Origin: Desulfuromusa sp.
Lineage (GTDB): Bacteria > Desulfobacterota > Desulfuromonadia > Desulfuromonadales > Geopsychrobacteraceae
NCBI GenBank assembly: GCA_029934755.1
Contig: JAOZLQ010000013.1
Span: forward strand, 1-24,198
Length of the DNA stretch: 24,198 nucleotides
Direction of reading: 5' to 3'
The notes beneath the pieces are model-generated. The model was given only the letters and a program-made list of their open reading frames with translations, did no database searches and was not told where the DNA came from. Shown in pieces: positions 6,943 to 18,700 of the stretch. Made by a program: the position numbers and the translations under genes. Every line of letters starts with the position of its first letter. Positions within the stretch are counted from its first letter, which is position 1.

Positions 6943-7593
6943 ATGATCATCGGATTTGCCGGAAAAGCTGCTTCAGGAAAAACCACCGCCGCTAGATATT
7001 TGCTTGAGAAATTGAATGCAAATATTGTGATTCTGCCAATGGCATTAATATTACGCGAAGAAGTTGAGAATTTCATCCGCCAGGTAGGGGCTGAGGATCA
7101 AGTCCCCCTGATTTATGGAGATCAGGACGACAAAGTTCGGATTTTTTATATCGATGAGAAGCTAGCGTTAGAAAATTGTCCTGTCTGGGAAAACTTTGTT
7201 GCCGACCATCACGAGATTCAGGATCATCCCGGTCAATCTGCCGTGACGGTTCGCCGGATTCTACAATGGTGGGGGACTGAATATCGCAGAGCTCAGGATC
7301 CTGATTACTGGACTAAGGCCTGGGAGAAAAAACTCCTCGAATATGATCTGGCGTCAACCCATGTCTTGGTTGATGACGTTCGTTTTATCAACGAACTGAA
7401 TATTATCAAGAAGCATGGCGGAACGTTTATCAAAATCGAACGACCAGGGTTTGATGGTGCCAATAACCACAGCAGTGAAAATTCTCTGGATGGCTATGAT
7501 GATTGGAACCTAGTTATTCGTAATGATGGTAGTCTAGAGGAATTTCAGCAGCAGACTTTGGTGAAAGTTCGGAGCCTATTTGAGGAAGAGTGA
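6943..7593 (+). CDS. Deoxynucleotide monophosphate kinase-like P-loop protein
   Basis: A 216-residue cytoplasmic protein with an N-terminal P-loop GKAASGKTT (residues 7-15). It also carries VLVDDVRFINELNIIKKHGG, ending IKIERPG. That DVRF-x-NE segment followed by a Gly-Gly turn and a strand ending in an Arg is typical of dNMP kinases of the phage T4 gene 1 type and of bacterial look-alikes. The predicted role is phosphoryl transfer from ATP to a deoxynucleoside monophosphate; substrate unknown. The ATG at 6943 is chosen over 6901 because AGGA lies 8 nt before it and the P-loop strand begins at once. Monocistronic, ending 4 nt from the convergent IPT-domain gene. dNMP kinases of this type are often phage-borne, yet nothing else here is phage-like. 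Confidence 0.75.
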   Translation: MIIGFAGKAASGKTTAARYLLEKLNANIVILPMALILREEVENFIRQVGAEDQVPLIYGDQDDKVRIFYIDEKLALENCPVWENFVADHHEIQDHPGQSAVTVRRILQWWGTEYRRAQDPDYWTKAWEKKLLEYDLASTHVLVDDVRFINELNIIKKHGGTFIKIERPGFDGANNHSSENSLDGYDDWNLVIRNDGSLEEFQQQTLVKVRSLFEEE

Positions 7594-7597
7594 ACCC

Positions 7598-8455
7598 TTA
7601 TTTTACTCTGATAACTGCCTTTTTTGTCCCTCTTCGTATTCCTGTTGATGAGCCTCCTATTGTAGTTGGGAATGTCTGTGAACCTGTGTGTAATGTGGTA
7701 CTGGCTGCTGGGGGGGAAGGTAAGTTCCATGCCACAGGGATGGAGCGGTTCCCTCCGCTAATGTAGGTGATTTTAAAACCGGTTGAGCCAGCCAATCCTA
7801 GATCGCTGAGATTTGGTAGAATAAATTCAAGTTTACTATTTTTTTGAATGATGAAGTTGGAAATTTTCAGTTGCTTGCCACCGATCGTCATAAGGGTTTG
7901 TCCCGAACAGCCAAAGCCATCACCCGTGACAATAATATGAGTTTCTGCGGGGATGTAGTTAAGCCTTGCATTCCCAAGTAGCAGGGGATGGTTTGCCTCA
8001 ACTTTGTCAATCTGGGGTGCAACGTGATGTCGTTCGTAAAAACTGGTGATAACCCCGTCATAAATAGCGACATCCCAAAAAAGTGGACTATATCCTTGAT
8101 GACTTCCACAGACATACCCACGCCATTGCCCGTCTTCCAAGTGTAAGCTATAGCGACCGCTGGTATCCGTGATTAATGGTAACGGCGGTAGGAAAACACG
8201 CCCGGGAAACACACTTGTAGATTCAGATTCATCTTGCCTGGTAAAAACCACCTGAACCCTATCAGCAGGTTGACCCTTACTTTTAAAGATCTGACCGCTG
8301 ACATTGTGCGGGGGGGCTATTGTTGTTGTCTGTTCTGCTGGTGTGATGATAGCAACAGTATTTGAGCTTGGTCCCCGGCCATTTATGGCTGCTGAAAGAA
8401 TGCTTGGGCTCAGCATGATTATAAGGATGAACAGTGTTGTTTTTTTCAATATCAT
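7598..8455 (-). CDS. Exported protein with carboxypeptidase-regulatory-like and IPT/TIG domains
   Basis: A 285-residue protein. Residues 1-22 are a Sec signal peptide (MILKKTTLFILIIM... ending ILSA). Residues about 49-140 look like a carboxypeptidase regulatory-like beta-sandwich (VSGQIFKSKGQPADRVQV, then DTSGRYSL). Residues about 147-234 look like an IPT/TIG Ig-fold (PQIDKVEANHP, then VTGDGFG and MTIGGKQL). The last 40 residues are Ser/Thr/Gly-rich with a basic end. No enzyme motif is seen, so a binding or structural role outside the inner membrane is likely. I chose ATG at 8455 over 8491 because it starts the signal peptide and overlaps the FN3 gene's stop as ATGA, with GGAGAGGGG upstream. 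Last gene of the giant-protein operon. Confidence 0.75.
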   Translation of the reverse strand: MILKKTTLFILIIMLSPSILSAAINGRGPSSNTVAIITPAEQTTTIAPPHNVSGQIFKSKGQPADRVQVVFTRQDESESTSVFPGRVFLPPLPLITDTSGRYSLHLEDGQWRGYVCGSHQGYSPLFWDVAIYDGVITSFYERHHVAPQIDKVEANHPLLLGNARLNYIPAETHIIVTGDGFGCSGQTLMTIGGKQLKISNFIIQKNSKLEFILPNLSDLGLAGSTGFKITYISGGNRSIPVAWNLPSPPAASTTLHTGSQTFPTTIGGSSTGIRRGTKKAVIRVK

Positions 8456-9720
8456 AGTTTTCCCCTCTCCTGCTTTTTGGCTGTTTTCCATAAAACCGGA
8501 TCGGATGGTAGTGATATTTGTCCATTCATATAGAGGGCACGGAGTCGATACTCAATATCGATGTCCGCAGTTTTGTCAGGATCGGTAAACGTATTCTCAT
8601 TCAGTAGCCCTGATACTCGCCTGAAATCTTTTGCGTTGACTGGCCGACGTTCTACCAGATACCCACGAACTTCAGCACCCATGGTCTTCCAACGCAACTG
8701 GGGGGTGTTCAATTTGTTTTTTCGCAGTTTTAATCCTTCCGGTGCGACAATCTCATATTCTTCGATGGAGCGGCAGGAATAGTCTCCCGAGTCTTTACTT
8801 TCGTTGCCAGCTTTGTCGATAGCAGTGACGTAGTAGCGATACTTCGTTCCAAATTTTGTCCCACTGTCAGTATAACTTAGCAGTGTGATGATTTCTTTGT
8901 TCAGTTTTAGACGCGTTTTCCAATTATCAGTACTACGGTAAATGTTATATCCCGCCACATTAGTGGAAGATGAATGTGTCCAAGTTAATTCGATATTGTT
9001 ATTGGTTGGGTGAAGTGCAGTTAAAAATGGTTTTTCTGGCGGACGGATATCTTTAACTTCAACCCTAACGATATCACTGAGTGGGCTTTGATTCCCACTG
9101 CCATCAATAGCTCTGACTGCAAAGATGTAAGCTGCTGGTGACTTTGGATCAAGTTGTTCCTGATAGAGTTGAGGGTCTTTAGTTAAAATAATCCGTACCG
9201 GTTGCAGAGTCCGAATGCCCTCCAGCCCCCGGTATATCTGGTAGGTGACCACATCTTTGTCTGACACAGCTTGCCAGCGAAGGGTAACGACGGCTTTCTC
9301 GCTGATTTCAGCTTTTGGTGTCGTGATTTTTGCTGGAGGAACCTTATCGCTAAGGACAGCAGTACGTAGGGTTGAAAAACGTCCCGGTTGCTTGTCCTTA
9401 GCGGCTCCCTGTAAGGCGTAGATATAGAGCTGTCCCTGTTTCACATCATGGTCGACAAACTTCTGCTGATCTCCCAAAATCTTGGTATAGATTTCCATTC
9501 CACGCATGTTGCGTTCTGCTACAGAACTAGCTGATTTACGATAAATGTTTATTGACGAATAGTGACTCTTTTCCGGGTTTTTCCAGTGAAGAGTAAATTC
9601 TCCGTCTGCGTTGGAAATGTTAAAGGCAAAAGGTGGATCCGCTGGACGTTTTTGACTCTTTGCCTGCACCGAGGCGGGAAAAACAAGGATGATTAAAATG
9701 AAAAAGTAGATATATTTCAT
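8452..9720 (-). CDS. Exported four-domain fibronectin type III protein
   Basis: A 422-residue protein with a signal peptide (cleavage likely after Ala20, in SVQA). Four consecutive FN3 domains follow, at about 29-122, 129-222, 228-318 and 325-411. Each shows the FN3 landmarks, an early Trp (LHW, LRW, LTW, LRW) and a Tyr-containing strand (INIYR, YQIYR, YNIYR, YLVER). There is no enzyme domain, anchor or sorting motif, so it is probably a periplasmic or surface adaptor. ATG at 9720 is chosen because it begins the signal peptide; a longer frame reaching 9888 runs inside the giant gene. The gap to the giant gene's stop is 4 nt and GAGGA overlaps that gene's end, so translation is coupled. It overlaps the IPT gene by ATGA. 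Confidence 0.8.
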   Translation of the reverse strand: MKYIYFFILIILVFPASVQAKSQKRPADPPFAFNISNADGEFTLHWKNPEKSHYSSINIYRKSASSVAERNMRGMEIYTKILGDQQKFVDHDVKQGQLYIYALQGAAKDKQPGRFSTLRTAVLSDKVPPAKITTPKAEISEKAVVTLRWQAVSDKDVVTYQIYRGLEGIRTLQPVRIILTKDPQLYQEQLDPKSPAAYIFAVRAIDGSGNQSPLSDIVRVEVKDIRPPEKPFLTALHPTNNNIELTWTHSSSTNVAGYNIYRSTDNWKTRLKLNKEIITLLSYTDSGTKFGTKYRYYVTAIDKAGNESKDSGDYSCRSIEEYEIVAPEGLKLRKNKLNTPQLRWKTMGAEVRGYLVERRPVNAKDFRRVSGLLNENTFTDPDKTADIDIEYRLRALYMNGQISLPSDPVLWKTAKKQERGKL

Positions 9721-9724
9721 AAAT

Positions 9725-12700
9725 TTATTTTTCCTCAAGTTCGACACAATGCTGCAATGGATTGCAGGTTTCGAAGATTGCTTCCGGCATGCCGCCCCAC
9801 GGTCTGTCATCGCTGCGTTCTGGAAATTTTCCGATGCCAATATTGTTTGTATTAATCTCCAAGCTAATCTCTTGGCTTTCAGGATCATCTACAGGAATAA
9901 ATAAATATCCGGCGGCACATTTTTTTTGCTCGGTATCTACGCAGGCTGTGTAGGTAAAACCAAGACCGTGCTTAACTGAATCCCCGACCCTATATTCCTT
10001 CGGAAAGACAGAAAGGGGGAGTTCCGGGGCGACTTCCCATTCTTGATCTAAAAGATGAAATTTCCCTTCAATGAAGGGGGTCAAACAGATGCCTGTTGTT
10101 ATGCTGTCATTATTCTGTGTGGCGAAAAGTCCACCAGTTACCCCCGGATTTAGAGTGAAACCAACAAGCCCCTGCTCTATATGGAGATTAAAATTTATAC
10201 CTGTGGACAAGGCCAACCCCATGCCGTCCTCGGTGTCTGGATGGAGCCACAGGCCACCACTAGCACTGCCGATGGATGTATTGATATCAATACAAAGATC
10301 ACCGGTGTGATCATGAGCATTGATATTTCCGCTCATGGTTGAGTCGATGTTGAGCATATCCATGGAAATACCTGCGTGGAATAAGTATGACAACGAATGA
10401 GACAGTTCCTCTGGCGGGCAAAGAGCAAGATTTGAACTTGTTTCACAATAAAGCTCTCCCTCTAGGTAACCACTAAGGCTGCCTATTATATTTCCTCTAC
10501 TTATATCATTGGCCACGGTTTCGAAGGAATCATGACCAGGCATGTCTTGTGCGGAATCAAAAAGGTTGGCAAAGTCTGGAATCTCTGCACCACCCCGGAT
10601 ACGGACATAGGCATTTGTCCCCAGTCCATATCCCATACTTAATTGGCCGGCAATAGAGCCCAGTACCGGCAGCTTGAATGTACCGACGATCTCTGCTGTG
10701 ACACTATCTTTTGGTTTTCCCAACTCGCTTGACATTAATAATCCACCGGCAGCGCCCGAGAAAAATGCCCCGGGATCACCTATGAGTCCACTGAATATGG
10801 ATTCCTCCATGATTTGGTTAGCATATCTTGGTGTGCCGGCCTTGCCTTTTAGTACCGATGCAAGGTTAAGGAGCATTCGACCGTAATCAATGTAGGCAAC
10901 TAATGCATCTGTTGGATTATCGAGCCTCCCTGCATCATCGGGGGTGATCGTTGGTAACATGGACATCAGGGTATCCCCCGGGCTTTCAGGTGGATTGAGG
11001 ATGGGCATAGTTTTCAGGTAGCCCCACTGACTTCCGTTTGTATCAACAGAATTGAGCGGGCTCTGACCGGTGTAGACGTCTTGCAGTAGAGTCATCCTGA
11101 GGTTTTCAAGCCCCTGTAGTGCTGCATTAAATGGCATAAGGCCGCTACAGCGATCCGGTGGTGCTAAGATCAGAGGTGTTTTATTGCAGTCCAAAGCAAA
11201 CATATCGAGATATTTCTGCCACTCTGGTGGTACACTATTGGCCATTTCTATGACTTGTTTCGTTATTTCCGGAAGTTTGATCATTGCGGTGAGGGCGATT
11301 TCGATCTCATCCCCAGCAGAAGCGATATCTTTGAACGACTTAAGTAGCGGTGTAAAGGCAAGATCACTACCGGTTGTTTCTTTCTGCAACCACTTCTCTG
11401 AGATGCCAACTAATTTAATCCCCATGTTTACCATTTTTTCCTGCTTGAATCCCTCAACAAGTTCGTCGCTATGACCGATGGTGTTAACCATACAGGCAAG
11501 AGGGTGGCGTTCTCCACAACCGTTGATGCGCAGTCGTGGTAGTGCGATATTCAGGCTATCGGCAACAATTGAGGAAAAGGCCTCTGTACGTTGTTTGTCG
11601 TTATTGCTGAGAAGTTGATCACGGTTCTTCAAAAGCGACACCATGGCTGCTGCCGGAACAGTAAAAATCTGATCTGGCAGATTGAGACTGCTGAATTCGG
11701 GGGTGGTCTGTAACTGACTGACAAGGTTTGGAATACCAATCTGTTGATCTTGTAGCCGCTGGAATTTTCCTTCCAAATTATCATCGATGGTGCTGATGAG
11801 ATAGCTTGTTCCCCAGTTAAGAGTGAGCCCAATTATGGGTTGATCGGGCCAAAGCGAGGTCACGAGGAAATCGGTACATTCGCCAACGATATAGGCGGGA
11901 TAATCATCACGGCCTGCCTCTTGTAAAATAGACCCAACTTCATTTATGACTGGCGGCAACGCTGGAACGTTCAGTTGATTAACCAAGCCGGTTACCGGGT
12001 CACGCTGAAGTGATTCCCCAATAAAATGGACGACAGTGATAGCCATGTCTTCATTGATATTTTGCTGTGGATCGCTGGCAAGGGGGAGAAGGAAGTCAAT
12101 AATAGATAGAGGGATCGCCATTGTTTTGGAAATCTTCTGAGCCTCTCTATTTGTCGAGCTTTCCAGTTGCGCTTGGGTGTCACGTAGAAAATCTGATATA
12201 TCGAAATCAAGCTGGGAAATTGTGTTTTGATCCAGTCCTGATATCGTAGTTGTCAGAGCTGCATTCAATGCCGATTTCGTAATAATGGTGGCAACATTAT
12301 TATCTGGAATCAGTTTGTCCAGTAGACCACTCGACTTCAGTTTTTCCAGAACCGTTTTGATTTGCGTCTGATGTTGATCGGCAAAACCACCAGCCTGGGC
12401 AACAGATGTGGTGACAAGTTCACTGATTATTTCAGCCATGGCTGTCACATCGATCCCTTGACTATTGTTCCCACTCGCACCAGTAGAGAATAATTGATCC
12501 GCTTTATCCACAATCTCATCTACCAGCAGTTCGGCTGCACGCATTGCGGCTTGACCGGCGATAACAGCTCGGTCAGGATCTGTCGCTCTGGCAAAGTCTC
12601 GGGATAGGGTATCCGCCAGTTTTGTGAAGGCAAACCCAGGATCGGTTGGTAAGCTGAACTCCAATCCTTTTTTCAGGTGGAGTAATGCCAAACGCAACCT

Positions 12701-15700
12701 CTCGGTACAATCAAGAAGTTGAGGTGCTATTGGGATCTCGGCAAGAAGGTCGGGCATGATCTGGGTTTTGAAATCGGGAATATCAAGCTGCAATGCTGCT
12801 ATCATCTCACCAAATTCAGCCAGATGATTGACCAGATCAGTTCCAAGCTCTGTCATCCCCTGATAAAGAGACGCCATAATTGCGACGACATTGTCATGGC
12901 ATGCATCGCCAGTATTCAAAATGTTTTCCAAAAGCAGTCGTAATTCGCTGAAGTCAATGTTCGCTACAGCACTTTCATTGAACATCTGCTCAATGATCTC
13001 TTTGGCTTTGGCGGTAGCCAGTACGGCCTGTGGGTCACGTTCCAGTAGCTGTGCAGTTGCTGCCAGGCTTAGAAGCTGTTTAACCTGTTCCATGCCACAA
13101 TGAACCTGACTCTGGGTAAGGCAAGTGCTGCTGGCGGTAATAGCTTGATTAAGAACATCATTAATCGCCGTTTGGGGGTCGTTGGTTGTCAAATCAAGGG
13201 CGGTGAAGAAGTCATCTTTGGTAAATAAAGTGCCGTTATCAGCCATTGCCATGACGGCTAGCGCAATATTGTTAAATTGGGCAATGCTAAGGGGTGTTTT
13301 CTCGGTAAACATGGTCTGTCGTTTGGCGCTGTAGGCCGCTTTGATTATGTTGATGAGCTGCTCTTTCCCTGCATCGGTGTCTATGTTGATATCTATGAGC
13401 GAACTGATATCAAATGTAATATTAATACCAATGGGCCAACCTTCAGCATAGAGGATATTTTCAAAGAAAGCGTCTTTGTATTCGGCAATAAAATCTTCTG
13501 CCGGCTTGGCAATACGTAACACTCCGAGAGTGGCCGCTAGGTTAATGGCACATCTGACACGCTTGATCGTATTGTCATTGATTATGTTGTGCTCGACATC
13601 GGCGACAACGTTCTGTAGCCAGAGATTTACCAGAGTGTCATATTGACTGAGTTCATTGACTCCTCGTTTATGCAGGTCATGGTAAACCTGTTGCCAGTAT
13701 TTCAACCGGGTCAGAATTTCATCGGCAGAAGTTGCTTCGGTACAAAAAGAATCTAATTCTTCCGTTACTTTCTCATCCACCTTTTTGCTAGTAGCTTTAG
13801 CGACTGCCTGAGTGCGCTCCTTCTGGCGTTTTCTGTGGTTCTCTGCGTTAGCGCAGGCTTCTGTGTCCTGATTCTCCAAACAGCGTCTCTCTTGAGCAGC
13901 AATGCCCTGGTCAATGGCCCGCTCAACTTCTCTTCTCTCTGCTTCAAAGTCTGGAGATTCTCCCTCTGCGCCACCAGCATTTTCTCTAGCATAATCAACC
14001 ACTGAACTGGAACACATTGAAAGCTGCTGTGCGTTATATTGGGTTTTGCTTATACCGAATTTTTTTTCACAGTAATGATCGAAGGCTTCTTGCTCATTTG
14101 TTGTTGGGCCAAAAAGTCCAGAGTCCAAGCCAGGGATGTTCGTGACAATTCCCTTGGAGAGGTTGTCAAGGGATTTTAGGTGCTTAGCTTGAGTTTCGAA
14201 GAAGCTGATACTGTTGTTGTTGCCCTCTGTAACTTTCCCCTCATCTTTGGAAAAGTTAGATTTTATATTTGACAAAATCCACCACAGTTTAGAATGGTCG
14301 CAAAAACAGAGGCTTCGGAGGTTTCCGTCATTACACATGCTCGCCCTTATTCGGCTTCCAATATCTATATTTGGTTCATTTGTCGGGCTTGGACAAATTT
14401 CATTTTGAGCAGAATTAACTCTGGGAAGCATAGAACTAGAGTCTAGGTTGTCAGGATTGTAGTCGGGGTTGTTTGATAATTCTGGATACTCTTCAGGGTG
14501 TTGTTGTAAATCTTCTCGCGTTGGGCAGGTTGCCAATTGGTTATACGTCAGAGTCGCCAACATTCTCTGAAGAGTAAGTTCTGTACTACTTTGTCCCGCT
14601 GCCTGTTCCGTCATCTGCTGTACGGCTTGTGAGGCTGTCAGGCAGGTTCTTTGGATAACAACGTCTTCAACCCTTGGCGGGTTGTCACTTCCACAGACTT
14701 TTTGGTAGACCTCTGAACCAAAATTGCGGGCTGTGGTCATGACCTTAATAACAAGATCTCTATTCCACATAGTATCATGGCTATTAAGCGCTGCACGGGC
14801 TATGCGGTACCGTTGCCCCAAAACTTCAGCAATACCGTCATGAAGATTGGTCGAATTAATTTGAAGATGTGCGTAAGTTTGCGGTTCTGTTAGCATCCCA
14901 TAGGTGGCTACAATTTCGGTCAAAGGATCTGTGGTGCCCACTGCAGGTGCTGTACAATCAGGGACAGTGTGGCCATTCTCTTTTTCCTTTTTAATTTCAT
15001 CACATTGCATCATTTGCCCACGCAGAAGGGAAAGATCATTTTTTTGTTTTCCGGCTTTCTGCAAAAGAGTGGTCAAATAGTTGTTGTACACAGATGCTTT
15101 CAGGTAGGAAATACGGTTTGTAATGCCGGCGACATTTTGTGCCTGCAGATTTGTGATTTCTTCAATCTTTTTGATGGCATTGATGAACATAGAAAACGTT
15201 GTTGGATTTGGTAAAGCGGTAATGACGACCTCAGCTGCCAGATAGGGGGTAATGGCCATCTGCTCAATGATGTTGGCAGGTGAAAGTTGTGGCATTGAGG
15301 TAATAGGGCTGCCATCGCTATCAATGGCAGTGACATATTGACCGATGGTGATGATGTCATCCTGTCGTACGGGTTGTTCCCCCTCTTTCCAGACAAATGT
15401 TTCAATCTGGTTATTATTTTTGACACGGCGGATATACGTTGCTGGGAGCTGCATCCGGTTGGTCGTTGTTTCTCTAACGCTGCCATCGGTGAGTTCCTCA
15501 GTATGAATCTCCAAACGAATGGTTCCGTCCATGCCCGAGACTTCTTCTTTGAGATGCTTTACACCATCGTTATCTGTCCAGCGGCTCATGATCATTCCGC
15601 TGTCGAGGGTCACTTTTTCTACCGCTAGACCGTCCACTAGTTCACTGGTGACATGGTTAGAAATAGAATGGAAATCGATTCCATCAATAGAGATATGGAG

Positions 15701-18700
15701 AGATCCTGGGCGTAAAGTGACCCCGTTGGGGAGTTCCAGTGGTTCTGTCAGGGGGGTGCCATCGGGGTTATAAGCGGTTTCCCCGTCCATTCGTACTAGT
15801 AGAGTGTAGGCCGAAGGGTTGGCAGCAATACTTTGTGCCGGAGGTTGTCCCACGTGAATCCCTTGCGGTAGCGGCAGGGAGTCGGCCATCTGATAAAATT
15901 CCCACTGAGGATTGGGGGCGGTTTGTCGCCAATAGAGGCGATGCGCAAAATCATAAGTATCGGTATGTCCCGCTTGTATGACAGTTTTTTGCTGGATGAC
16001 AGTATCTTGTGGTGGTGCAATGCTATCCGGGTTGAAAGAGTATTCCTGTGGTAGTAGAACGCTATCGGTAGCCCCAGTTACAGGGTCTTCGATCTTCAGA
16101 GTGGATTGCGAGGTATCAGCATTGTCGCGATGATAGTTGACGCGATATTGTTTACCGTTCCAAGTGACTGTGCCTGTGTGCGTTGTAACGGTATCAAGTC
16201 GTGGTGATTGTTCTTCCATCCCGTGATAGAGGTATGCTGTTTTATTGCCGTTATCCCAGAAACGATTGATCTGACTGGTATTCTGTGACCACTGAAGGCA
16301 CGATGCCATATTTGAGTCATGCCAGGTTCGTGCTAACAGCTGATACTCTGATTGAATGATAGGTTCCCCGGTACTGGAGAGCTGTGGTGGGGATAAAACC
16401 TGACCATAGCTTGCCGCTACAGGGCATGACGGTGTGGTTTCTTGTGTTGTTAAAATACTTTCTGCCGCCTTCCAGCTGACGGTTGCGCCGTTGCTGGTTT
16501 TACTCTGTAGTGAGATCATGGTGGCAGAATCAAAATCCGCAGGATTCAAGCGTTGACAGATATCCTGAACTGCTTGTTGCCGTTCCGGGTCACCTTCGGG
16601 CTTCCCGAGCGCGGCGCGGTAGGGGGCAATGTCTAGATCATAAAGAACGCGGTGTTGTTCAGTTGCCCCGAAGGGGTAACGCTGAGAGCCCGACGGGTAA
16701 GTCAACGTCAGTAAATTGTCGTTGGTGCTAAATTCTCGGGTGATTCCATCATCACAGGTGGTGCGGATAAAATTCAAATTTCCCTGTTCATCAGCGGTGT
16801 ACAGAAACTGACAGTTGCCGCTTTTGATTTGATTGAGGTAGAGCAACGCCAAGCGCAACTCTTTTTCTGCTGCCGGTGAAATCCCTTGATTCAGAGCATC
16901 TTCAATGATGGTACGGATAAGTTGCGCCAGATTTTCCTGCCCACTGTCTGCCGAATTCTTCTTCCCTTCATCTAATAGCTGACTGATAGCCTGCATGTAG
17001 GCCAAGATATCTTTTTCTGTGGGTAAGATCTCTTTGATGCTGGCAAACAAGTCATCGATTGTTCCTTGCTCTGCACCTACTTTTTTAAGTGCCATGCGGC
17101 TGTAATGGAGAACCATGAGGCTGATTTTAAGGTTTTTCTTTTCTGAATCTTGAAGCTCATTGTCCATTTTTTCCTGAACAATATGTAGGGAACGTTCAGC
17201 CAAAGCCAGCATTTCATCTGCGGTCATGGTGTTCATCTGGCCATTGTTTTCTTCCACGACGCGTAATACTTCGTTGATGATTCCCGTTCCAGTATCTAAT
17301 TGCCTGTATTCGTGGGTGCCGGAATCAACATATTTTGGCAGAGTATTCAGAATCTTGCGGCTGGAACGGATCGCGTCAACTGGCTGGTAATTATTTCCTT
17401 TATTGACAGCCACCAGAGCAGCACTATCGACTGCGTGCAGCGTTCCCAAGAGCGCCCGTGATTGTTTGTCCAGGGTGATTTCCGACATCGAATCTGCTCT
17501 CTCCTCAAAGAGAGTCATGAGAATATCAGCAACTTCCAGGGCAGCCTTGGCATCGTTATTCTCATTCTTGAGAGGCTCGATAATCGCGATGAGATCATCG
17601 ATATTCTTGTCCATCTTTGCAAAAGGAATATCGGCAGGAAAGAGGGTAGCGCAATCCTGGAATAGAATCAGGTAGCGTTTGATATGCTTCAGAGTGTCGA
17701 TGGGGTCAATCTCACCGTCGCTCGTTTCCAACTCCATAGCGATGACTAAGGTTTCTTTGACAACTGACAATGCTAATTTGGTTTCTTTTCCTATCGGTGG
17801 CAGATTGCCACAACTTGTCGTTGCCGGTGCTTCATTGCTGCATGGGGTCAAGCCCCCCTCAGACCCAAGTAATGTGTCGATAACGGGGAAAATAAAATCT
17901 TTCACCATTTTATCTGCAGGGATGACAGGTGTTTGTTTAAGTTGATCATTGAGCTTTTGCAGGTTTGCAACAACCAATCGGCTTGCCGCAATGCTTCTGC
18001 TTATATTTTGCTTGTCCTGGGCATCAACGCCGGCCATTCCAAGTCCCTGACCGATCTCTTTTTGATAGGTGCAGAGAAATTGCGTTATCGTCTCAAGGAG
18101 ATTGAATAATTGTTTAGTACTGATTTCTCCTTTTGGACCAACAAAATCTTTGGTTGTGATGGTGTTGGCCATATCCAGGCCAAAGTGGAGGAAGTCGTAA
18201 ATATTCTGATCAAGGTGAAAAGAGCTGCCCGATGATTGCTGACTGTCAGTCCTTTTCCCATCGAGAAAGTCTAATAGTCCCAAGGATGAACCAAAGGCGG
18301 TGTGGAAGATATCCAGATTGACTTCAGGAGTTAGATCGCCAACGGAATAGATTTGCTGGGCAATCTTGATTGGTAAGCGACCAAAGTTCAGAGCAATGAT
18401 CGGAGCAGATAACTTTGGCATTGTTGAAAGATCCATCGCTTCGGGATCAATACGTCCCAGCGAGCCAAAGTCCATGTCATCCATATTCAAAGAACCCAGC
18501 TCAATGTTCCCTAGATGGGCTGATTCCAAAGTTATGAGAGAAACGGTTGCCTGATCAGCCGCATCCAGCAGAAGTTTGATAAGTTCATCGGAGTCAAATT
18601 CATCGTAGAGAACTGCCATTTCGACAGCATCTAGGAGCATTTCATAGATATGAAGCATCTGCACCCCAAGGTCATACTCCGTTCCATGGAGGTGGCCGAT

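Noticed and set aside
9721..9888. 56-residue N-terminal extension of the FN3 protein
   Set aside because: It would run inside the giant gene; the signal peptide begins at the ATG at 9720.
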